This document shows, one piece after another, positions 26,100-31,993 of a DNA stretch of 33,003 nt (position 1 is the stretch's first letter; each line of letters begins with the position of its first letter). The DNA is from Candidatus Latescibacterota bacterium. Its GTDB lineage: Bacteria > Latescibacterota > UBA2968. The translations under genes were made by a program, and so were the position numbers. The DNA is taken from contig JAJEDY010000027.1 in NCBI GenBank assembly GCA_022821275.1, forward strand, positions 1 to 33,003, read 5' to 3'. The notes under the pieces are model-generated. The model ran no database searches. It saw nothing but the letters and a program-made list of their open reading frames with translations, and had not been told where the DNA came from.

Positions 26100-26732
26100 A
26101 TGTCATTGCAATTAGGCGATGTTGCCCCTGATTTTACAGCAGAAACCACGGAAGGCACCATCAATTTTCACGAATGGTTGGGCGATGGCTGGGGCATTCT
26201 GTTCTCCCATCCAGCCGACTTTACGCCGGTATGCACCACCGAATTGGGTGCCATGGCAAATATCAAGGAAGAATTTGACAAGCGCGGCGTCAAAGTTTTA
26301 GCCATCAGCGTCGATCCCCTCGAATCCCATGAAGGCTGGATTAGCGACATCAACGAAACGCAAAATGCAACCGTAAATTATCCGATGATCGCCGACCCCG
26401 ACCGCCAGGTAGCCGACCTCTACGAGATGATCCATCCCAATGCAGATAACACCCTGACCGTGCGATCGGTATTTGTAATTGGACCCGACAAGACAATCAA
26501 ACTGATGCTCACCTACCCGGCATCTACGGGCCGCAACTTCGACGAAATACTGCGCGTAGTCGATTCCTTGCAACTGACAGCCAAGCACAGTTTGGCCACG
26601 CCCGTGAACTGGCGACCCGGTGAAGACGTGATCATTTCGCCCACGGTTACAGACGAAGAAGCCGACGAGCGCTTCCCCGGATACACCGCTGTAAAACCCT
26701 ATTTGCGCGTCATACAGCAACCCGCTGAGTAA
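26100..26732 (+). CDS. 1-Cys peroxiredoxin (Prx6 type)
   Basis: A 210-residue protein from the ATG at 26100 (AGAAAGGAT upstream); the frame extends upstream to 26025 but that part covers the promoter. The Prx motif HPADFTPVCTTELG holds the peroxidatic C45 with the preceding Pro and Thr. R-containing TVRSVFVIGPDKTIKL and the long C-terminal arm (NWRPGEDVIISPTV, PGYTAVKPYLRV) mark the Prx6 class. C45 is the only cysteine, so it is a 1-Cys enzyme that needs an external reductant. It would reduce H2O2 and organic peroxides in the cytoplasm. It ends with a strong hairpin terminator; its last codons are duplicated at 29342-29362. Confidence 0.95.
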   Translation: MSLQLGDVAPDFTAETTEGTINFHEWLGDGWGILFSHPADFTPVCTTELGAMANIKEEFDKRGVKVLAISVDPLESHEGWISDINETQNATVNYPMIADPDRQVADLYEMIHPNADNTLTVRSVFVIGPDKTIKLMLTYPASTGRNFDEILRVVDSLQLTAKHSLATPVNWRPGEDVIISPTVTDEEADERFPGYTAVKPYLRVIQQPAE

Positions 26733-26786
26733 ACGACCATCCATAAAAAGCAAAAGGTCTGTGACAAATGTCACAGACCTTTTTTA
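26711..26786. repeat. Direct repeat copy A (peroxiredoxin 3' end plus terminator)
   Basis: The segment 26711-26786 aligns without gaps to 29341-29416, with a 23-nt identical start (ATACAGCAACCCGCTGAGTA from 26712) and an almost identical terminator hairpin. The two copies lie in the same orientation, 2630 bp apart, and flank the second permease gene. Confidence 0.75.
26752..26783. terminator. Bidirectional terminator between peroxiredoxin and permease
   Basis: A 14-bp perfect stem, AAAAGGTCTGTGAC with GTCACAGACCTTTT, and a 4-nt loop. It is followed by TTATTTT on the plus strand and by GCTTTTT on the minus strand. It can serve both convergent genes (ends at 26732 and 26803). Confidence 0.88.
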
Positions 26787-26802
26787 TTTTCATTATCCCA
26801 CC

Positions 26803-29250
26803 CTATTCATGCCGCAGAGCTTCCACCGGATTGGACACAGCCGCGCGAAGCGCGTGAAAACTCACAGTAAACAACGCAATCGCCAATGCGACCGCACCAC
26901 TCAAAACAAATATCCACCACGAAAGATCCGTGCGATATTCAAAGCCGTCCAGCCAACTTCGCATCGCAAAATACGCAACTGGCCAGGCAAACAAATTCGC
27001 AACCAAAACCATAATCGCAAATGTCCTGGAAATTAGCATCACAATATTTGACACACTCGCACCCAACACCTTTCGCACCCCAATCTCTTTCACACGCTGC
27101 TCAACCGTAAATGCCGCAAGGCCAAACAGACCCATACACGCGAGCAAAATCGCCATCCCCGAAGAGAGCAATGTAAGCGCTTGCGCCCGTTGTTCTGCAT
27201 AGTACATGAATTCAAATTGCTGATCCCACATCAGATAGTCAAAAGGCTGATCTGCAGGCGCGAAACGCTTCCAGGTCTCTTCAAAAAAGGCGAGCGTCTC
27301 TTCCATGCCTTCGGCTTTGACGCGCGCGCCCAGATTGTAAAATTGCTGGTGCCGAAGCGTCAGCGCGACAGGACCAATTTTTTCGTGCAACGGACTATAG
27401 TGAAAGTCCCGTACAACGCCAATCACCGTCCCCTTCCGATTTCTCACCCGATCAACCCACTCAAAAGACTTGCCAATAGGATCATCCCAACCGAGCCGAG
27501 CCACCGCCGTTTCATTAATAATAAATGCTTTCGACGTATCTGTGGGAAATGCAATCGGATCAAATTTTCGCCCTTCTACCAGCCCAATTTGAAACACATC
27601 GAGATAATCTTCATCGACCTCCAGAAGCGGCATGCGCCAGTCTGTGCCCTCGTGCCCCTCTGCCCGAATGGTTCGGGTAATACCCCCACCCCATCCAATC
27701 CACCAGCGATACGCCGTTACCTCAAGCACATTCGGATGGGCGCGAAAAGCCTCCTTCACCGTGGCATAACGGGCGGCGAGCTTTTGCTCCGGATCCGATT
27801 TTGTCTCCTGATCCAACACAAATATGGGTATGAGCACCATCTGCTCCATATTAAAACCCAGATTCTTGTTTTTCATATAATCGAGTTGCTGATAGATCAC
27901 CCCCGTACTCGCGATCAGAATAATTGAAATTGCAAACTGCACCACCACCAACCCCTTTCGAATCCACTGCCCCCGAGAACCTGTGCGAAACGCCCCTTTT
28001 AACGTCTCTGTGGGTTCATACGCCGAAAGAAAAAATGCGGGATAAACGCCAGCCAACAATCCGACGAATACGGCAATACCGAGCAAAGCAATAGCGAACA
28101 AAGGATCGCTCGACAAATTCAACTCAATCTGCTTAAAGAAAAAAGCATTAAACTCGGGAAGCACGAACTTAACAGCAACAAGCGCGAGAACAAGCGCGAC
28201 CAATGAAGTGAGAACAGACTCGCCCAAAAACTGACTCATCAGTTGTGAGCGATACGCTCCCGACACCTTTCGCAAGCCCACCTCGTGCGCCCTGCGAGCC
28301 GATTGCGCCGTCGTCAAATTTGTAAAATTGATACATCCAATCGCAAGCACCAGAACCGCAATAGCCCCAAATTGATAAACGCGATCTATATCGCCGTACC
28401 AATCCAGGTTGTAGTCCTGCCTCGAATAGAGATAAATGCGATTGAGAGGCTGGAGATGATACGCATTTGTGCGTGCGATCTCTGCACCCATATAGCGATC
28501 GATCAATTCGGGAAATTTTGCGGACAGCGCCTTTGGGTCCGCCCCTTCTCGTAGCAGAAAATACGTATTGACGGGACGCCAACCATCGGTTGGTATCCAA
28601 TCTTCCCAGGCGTATTTCGCGCCTGGGGACGTAAATCCGCCTGTTGAGAGATAATCGATTTCACCGTAGCCGAGTGTAGAATTGCGAGGCACATCTTTTA
28701 ATATTGCCGTGATGGTGCGCTCGCCTCCGTGGTGATTGCTCTCAGCGGTGATGGTCTTCCCAATCGGATCTTCGTCTCCAAATAACCGCTTTGCCGCCGA
28801 CTCTGTTATGGCAATAGCGTTCGGATTGGGAAATGCGGTTTCGAGATTGCCGCGCACAAATGGAAAATCGAAAATTTCAAACAACTCGGGATCGGCAACA
28901 CAGACACCCATCTCAAACTTTTTTTCATCCAAACGCACATCTACGGACGACCACGTTATTACGCGCACGGCTTTTTCCACCTCGGGAAAATCCCGCGCAA
29001 GTGCCCGCGCCAGCGCACCCGACGTAAATGGCAAATAATCCGATTGCCCCCCAGATCGGGTCTCCCGCATCACCCGATAGACCCGATCTCCTTTTGTATG
29101 CCAACTGTCAAAACTCAACTCATCCTGAATATAGAGCACGATCAAAAAACATGTGCCCAGACCAATGGCAAGCCCCAGAATATTGATCGCACTAAAGGTC
29201 TTTTGCCGATTGAGATTTCTCAGCGCTATAACCAGATAATTTCTAAACAC
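26803..29250 (-). CDS. MacB/FtsX-type ABC transporter permease, long two-module form (second copy)
   Basis: An 815-residue paralogue of the 17471-19843 permease with the same architecture. It has an N-terminal helix (FSAINILGLAIGLGTCFLIV), a periplasmic MacB_PCD-like domain, a membrane block starting ~290 (YQFGAIAVLVLAIGCINFTN), a second module from ~415 and C-terminal helices ending SNPVEALRHE. Shared motifs are SARRAHEVGLRKVSGAYRSQ, RKGLVVVQFAISIILIASTG and EIGVRKVLGASVSNI. The start is a GTG with GGGAGG 9 nt upstream. No ATPase gene is nearby. It is flanked by two copies of a ~75-bp direct repeat, which suggests that the region was rearranged. Confidence 0.92.
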   Translation of the reverse strand: MFRNYLVIALRNLNRQKTFSAINILGLAIGLGTCFLIVLYIQDELSFDSWHTKGDRVYRVMRETRSGGQSDYLPFTSGALARALARDFPEVEKAVRVITWSSVDVRLDEKKFEMGVCVADPELFEIFDFPFVRGNLETAFPNPNAIAITESAAKRLFGDEDPIGKTITAESNHHGGERTITAILKDVPRNSTLGYGEIDYLSTGGFTSPGAKYAWEDWIPTDGWRPVNTYFLLREGADPKALSAKFPELIDRYMGAEIARTNAYHLQPLNRIYLYSRQDYNLDWYGDIDRVYQFGAIAVLVLAIGCINFTNLTTAQSARRAHEVGLRKVSGAYRSQLMSQFLGESVLTSLVALVLALVAVKFVLPEFNAFFFKQIELNLSSDPLFAIALLGIAVFVGLLAGVYPAFFLSAYEPTETLKGAFRTGSRGQWIRKGLVVVQFAISIILIASTGVIYQQLDYMKNKNLGFNMEQMVLIPIFVLDQETKSDPEQKLAARYATVKEAFRAHPNVLEVTAYRWWIGWGGGITRTIRAEGHEGTDWRMPLLEVDEDYLDVFQIGLVEGRKFDPIAFPTDTSKAFIINETAVARLGWDDPIGKSFEWVDRVRNRKGTVIGVVRDFHYSPLHEKIGPVALTLRHQQFYNLGARVKAEGMEETLAFFEETWKRFAPADQPFDYLMWDQQFEFMYYAEQRAQALTLLSSGMAILLACMGLFGLAAFTVEQRVKEIGVRKVLGASVSNIVMLISRTFAIMVLVANLFAWPVAYFAMRSWLDGFEYRTDLSWWIFVLSGAVALAIALFTVSFHALRAAVSNPVEALRHE

Positions 29251-29298
29251 AACAACCCGCCTCCCTTAAAAATAGAATATTTCAAAAACCTTTATCCA

Positions 29299-29339
29299 TT
29301 GGACACACTCAGGTCGCAGATGGTTTCTCTTTTGGCGCA
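29299..29339. repeat. Direct repeat copy 1, left of the toxin-antitoxin-like module
   Basis: TTGGACACACTCAGG... with ATGGTTTCTCTTTTGGCGCA resembles 30684-30725 (TTAGACACACCTGGG... ATAGTTTCTCTTTTAGCCGCA). About 33 of 42 positions agree, with mostly transition differences. It abuts copy B of the terminator repeat. The spacer 29251-29426 holds only these repeats. Confidence 0.5.
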
Positions 29340-29340
29340 T

Positions 29341-29416
29341 AATACAGCAACCCGCTGAGTAAACCACTACCCATAAAAAACAAAAGGTCTGTGACATTGG
29401 TCACAGACCTTTTTAT
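29341..29416. repeat. Direct repeat copy B (ghost of peroxiredoxin 3' end plus terminator)
   Basis: A near copy of 26711-26786. It contains the codons for IQQPAE and the stop of peroxiredoxin, but no peroxiredoxin gene is attached. Confidence 0.75.
29382..29413 (-). terminator. Terminator of the PIN/HigA-like operon
   Basis: A 14-bp perfect stem (29382-29395 with 29400-29413) and the loop ATTG. On the minus strand it is followed by TTTTGTTTTTT, 14 nt after the HigA-like stop codon at 29427. Confidence 0.85.
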
Positions 29417-29426
29417 TGAGAACAGA

Positions 29427-29768
29427 TCAATCTGGCAACGGCTCAAGTTGTGCAATTTTCTCCGCTTTTTCGGTTCGCATCGCATGCCACAAATCCCAAT
29501 CTGATTGCAGATCAAGCCAAAAATCCGCTGACATGCCAAGCACTTGTGCCAGGCGCAATGCGATATCTGGTGTGACACATCTCTTGCCGTTTATAACTTT
29601 ATTCAAAAGCGGGAATGAGATGCCCAATTTCACTGCAAAGGCCGATTGACTGATTCCCAGAGGCTTGAGAAATTCTTCCAATAACATTTCGCCCGGGTGC
29701 GTTGGCGGTCGGTTGGTTGGAAGCCGTCGCTCTGTCAATTTAGTGATAGTCTGTAATTTCGATTTCAC
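29427..29768 (-). CDS. HigA-like antitoxin (XRE-family helix-turn-helix)
   Basis: A 113-residue protein matching the HigA antitoxin family. RPPTHPGEMLLEEFLKPLGI is followed by the helix-turn-helix SQSAFAVKLGISFPLLNKVI (residues ~40-60) with NGKR, then TPDIALRLAQVLGMSADFWL and LQSDWDLW. HigA proteins bind their own promoter and neutralise a partner toxin, normally the RelE-fold HigB. Here no HigB is present; the gene instead overlaps the PIN-domain gene by 4 nt (GTGA, a GTG start). The N-terminal ~22 residues before RPPTHPGE are longer than usual, so a later start cannot be excluded. A terminator follows directly. Confidence 0.9.
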   Translation of the reverse strand: MKSKLQTITKLTERRLPTNRPPTHPGEMLLEEFLKPLGISQSAFAVKLGISFPLLNKVINGKRCVTPDIALRLAQVLGMSADFWLDLQSDWDLWHAMRTEKAEKIAQLEPLPD

Positions 29769-30196
29769 AATAATTCGACCTCTTGCTCGCTACATATACC
29801 CCCGAAATCACGCAGATTAAATGTGAGCATCGCATCTATGCGAACGTTCTTATCTTCAAGGATTGCACGGATCACAAAATCTACGAGACTCATGGCATTG
29901 TGGGGCGGAGTGACCTGTGCGAAGGTATTCTCGTACGCATCCAGACGATACGGAGCATCGTCAAGCAAGACGGTATCAGGTAAGCGAATCAGGCTTTCAA
30001 AACGCGCAACCGTTTCTGGTCTTCGGACAAATCGCGTATTAATGGTTTCGTACAGGATTGGCCAAGGTATGACAATAGAAAAGACTTCCAGCCAATCTTG
30101 TTTTTCACAGGCATCGGCGTGATAACGGTCTCTCGGATTGAAAAGCGCGAAGAAGAATCCCGAATCCACCAAAAGCGTTTTAGAACCCACGATCAT
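29765..30196 (-). CDS. PIN-domain ribonuclease, probable toxin
   Basis: A 143-residue protein from the ATG at 30196, with GGAG 7 nt upstream; the open frame further upstream lies inside the preceding gene. The PIN fold is indicated by LLVDSGFFFALFNPRDRYHA with D11, ILYETINT with E50, SLVDFVIRAIL with D106 and AMLTFNLRDF with D130, a complete acidic set for metal binding. PIN-domain toxins such as VapC cut tRNA or rRNA, and their usual antitoxins are VapB-type. The pairing here with a HigA-like gene is unusual. The gene overlaps the upstream 106-aa gene by 17 nt and the HigA-like gene by 4 nt, so the three are tightly coupled. Confidence 0.85.
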   Translation of the reverse strand: MIVGSKTLLVDSGFFFALFNPRDRYHADACEKQDWLEVFSIVIPWPILYETINTRFVRRPETVARFESLIRLPDTVLLDDAPYRLDAYENTFAQVTPPHNAMSLVDFVIRAILEDKNVRIDAMLTFNLRDFGGICSEQEVELL

Positions 30197-30500
30197 CAAC
30201 GTACTCCGCGTATGTGCCATAACCCGACCAGGGCGCGCTTTTGCGTCTGCCAATGATGAAACGTCCTCTTGTCTCTCCTTCTTGCATACAAATGATATAT
30301 ATCCGCGAGCGTTTATTCAGCAAGACCGCCTCCTCTATCTCGGTCTTGAGGGATTCAAATAAGTCTCCATCATAGCAGAACGAAAAACACGCGACGCTAT
30401 TACCACACTCTTTTGCATCGTGATCGTCGAGCCAGGTGTACAGCCCTTCGTAATCACCTGTCACACCGAGATCGTAAGATATCCAAATAAAACTTTGCAT
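30180..30500 (-). CDS. Uncharacterised 106-residue protein, first gene of the PIN/HigA-like operon
   Basis: The family was not recognised. The protein is soluble and alpha/beta, starting MQSFIWISYDLGVTGDYEGL, with a later GETRGRFIIGRRKSAPWSGY. Aromatic and acidic residues are frequent, and the C-terminal half has a basic GRRKSAPW motif. Its start has AAGGAT about 5 nt upstream. Its 3' end overlaps the PIN gene by 17 nt, so co-translation is likely. Possible roles are a third toxin-antitoxin component, a chaperone or a passenger; nothing in the sequence decides this. A strong extended -10 promoter lies about 85 nt upstream. Confidence 0.75.
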   Translation of the reverse strand: MQSFIWISYDLGVTGDYEGLYTWLDDHDAKECGNSVACFSFCYDGDLFESLKTEIEEAVLLNKRSRIYIICMQEGETRGRFIIGRRKSAPWSGYGTYAEYVDDRGF

Positions 30501-30582
30501 ATCCTTATCCTTTCACTGGATTTTGCAAAATACCGTGACCGTATAAAAAATATTTTCAATACCGCGATTTCGGAACGAATTT

Positions 30583-30611
30583 ATCATACCATATTATATT
30601 TTAATTGTCAA
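30583..30611 (-). promoter_or_regulatory. Strong extended -10 promoter of the PIN/HigA-like operon
   Basis: On the minus strand TTGACA (30611-30606, perfect) and TATGAT (30588-30583), spaced by 17 bp, with TGG immediately before the -10 box. The spacer is very AT-rich. The leader to the ATG at 30500 is about 75 nt. In the spacer 30501-30787 this promoter and the repeat at 30684-30725 are the only features seen. Confidence 0.7.
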
Positions 30612-30683
30612 TCTATCGATGTCTATAATGCCAGCGCGACGGAACCTATTTTCTCTCGCAAACGAATTAAAAATTACAACTCG

Positions 30684-30725
30684 TTAGACACACCTGGGCT
30701 GCATATAGTTTCTCTTTTAGCCGCA
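30684..30725. repeat. Direct repeat copy 2, right of the toxin-antitoxin-like module
   Basis: The partner of 29299-29339, same orientation, 1385 bp apart. Together the two copies bracket exactly the three-gene module and its promoter and terminator. Confidence 0.5.
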
Positions 30726-30787
30726 ATAAATTATATTGGACGAGTTATATTTTCCATCCTCCCACGCATTCTCTGTCTGATCGCTAT

Positions 30788-31633
30788 ATGAAGACCATTA
30801 CCCGTACAATCCCCTATCTCATCATTCTCTCTGCCTCCTTGCCAGGATGCAAAGACAAACCCACTGCACCGCCGGAAGATCCAGAGCCGCCACCGCACGT
30901 TATATCCCAGACGCAAACAGGCATCCAGATCACAACCCATGTGGGCACGACGCACAGCCTCATCACAATACCCGAAGGACCGTTCGAAATGGGCACCAAC
31001 AACGGCATACGCAACGAAGGTCCAGAACACACCATCTACCTCAAAGCCTATTACATAGACCGCACAGAAGTCACCAATGCCCAATGGAACCCCTACGCCA
31101 TTGCCGAGCGTCAACTGCCCAACTTCGATCCACCCGAACATCCCGTTGTCAACATCGACTGGTTTCAAGCCGGCGAATACTGCGAATGGCTCGGCGGACG
31201 CTTGCCCACCGAAGCCGAATGGGAAAAAGCAGCGCGCGGAACAGATGGGCGCAGCTATCCCTGGGGCACTACCCCAGACCCCAACCGCGCCAACTACCTC
31301 AACAGCGGGGATCCCTTTGACAATGGCACAGCACCTGTTGCATATTATCGGGAAGGCAATAGCGACGGACGCAGCCCTTATGGCGTATTGGACATGGCTG
31401 GCAATGTTTGGGAGTGGACACAGGACGAATACGACAGCGCGTACTATCAACGCAGCCCACGCGATAACCCCGTCAACTACGAACTCAGAACCCACTTCTT
31501 ACACATCGAACGCGTTGTACGCGGTGGATCCTGGTTCAGCACAGCCTTCCTCATTCGCACAACAGCACGCGACGCTCGAACATCCAACCTTCAAACCGAT
31601 ACACTTGGATTTCGGTGTGTAGTAGATCGGTAA
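30788..31633 (+). CDS. SUMF1/FGE-fold lipoprotein (formylglycine-generating-enzyme-like)
   Basis: A 281-residue protein with a lipoprotein signal (LPGC, C21) and a Pro-rich linker, then a complete SUMF1 (FGE-sulfatase) domain: PEGPFEMGTNNGIRNEGPEH, YIDRTEVTNAQW, PVVNIDWFQAGEYCEWLGGR, LPTEAEWEKAARGTDGRSYP, YGVLDMAGNVWEWTQD, RVVRGGSWF and LGFRCV. True formylglycine-generating enzymes need two cysteines shortly after the RGGSW motif; here that stretch reads FSTAFLIRTTARDART without any. It is therefore more likely a binding or structural protein attached to a membrane. No clear Shine-Dalgarno site precedes the ATG at 30788. It has no obvious operon partner. Confidence 0.9.
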   Translation: MKTITRTIPYLIILSASLPGCKDKPTAPPEDPEPPPHVISQTQTGIQITTHVGTTHSLITIPEGPFEMGTNNGIRNEGPEHTIYLKAYYIDRTEVTNAQWNPYAIAERQLPNFDPPEHPVVNIDWFQAGEYCEWLGGRLPTEAEWEKAARGTDGRSYPWGTTPDPNRANYLNSGDPFDNGTAPVAYYREGNSDGRSPYGVLDMAGNVWEWTQDEYDSAYYQRSPRDNPVNYELRTHFLHIERVVRGGSWFSTAFLIRTTARDARTSNLQTDTLGFRCVVDR

Positions 31634-31717
31634 TTTTGAGTGGGGATAATATTGCGTTGCTTGTCGAAAGTGTTGGTGATGATACCATCTTTTTTATCTT
31701 TGTTCTGCCTTCGGCGA

Positions 31718-31749
31718 CTTCATTTTTTTGCGCGCCCAAAAAAATGAAG
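31718..31749. repeat. Perfect 12-bp inverted repeat in an intergenic repeat-like stretch
   Basis: CTTCATTTTTTT (31718-31729) and AAAAAAATGAAG (31738-31749) around GCGCGCCC. It is followed by A-rich GCAAAAAAAAGGGCGCCCCT and a G-rich run (31749-31780). The pattern resembles intergenic repeats seen in other bacterial genomes. The spacer 31634-31993 holds no convincing gene. Confidence 0.55.
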
Positions 31750-31872
31750 CAAAAAAAAGGGCGCCCCTGCGGGGGGCTTGCACAGCGCAAATCGCTTTGA
31801 TTGATTGCGTTTTGTGAGGGTGTGTTTTGTGATAGCTTATCTGAAGTACTGCGTAACATCAGTCATAAACAC

Positions 31873-31907
31873 AAAGGACACGCATTCATATCGAGTGCAC
31901 GTCCTTT
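31873..31907 (-). terminator. Possible terminator downstream of the transposase
   Basis: AAAGGACACGCA (31873-31884) and TGCACGTCCTTT (31896-31907) form a 12-bp stem with 2 mismatches and an 11-nt loop, 87 nt after the transposase stop. The minus-strand U-tract is weak (CCTTTGTGTTT). It could also be part of the left end of the insertion sequence. Confidence 0.4.
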
Positions 31908-31993
31908 TACCTTTTGACAAATATCAGCGACGCATTCCTTTCTAACCAATCTTTGGAATACCACCGAGTACCCCATACGCATCAATCTAAGAG

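Noticed and set aside
27181-27927. 248-residue plus-strand reading frame
   Set aside because: Antisense to the second permease; no domain or start signal.
29309-29578. 89-residue frame across the terminator repeat
   Set aside because: Its similarity to a frame at 26298-26774 comes only from the duplicated DNA; it runs through a terminator and overlaps the HigA-like gene in another frame.
31615-31800. 61-residue frame after the SUMF1-like gene
   Set aside because: It is translated from the intergenic inverted repeat; no ribosome-binding site and low-complexity Lys-rich content.
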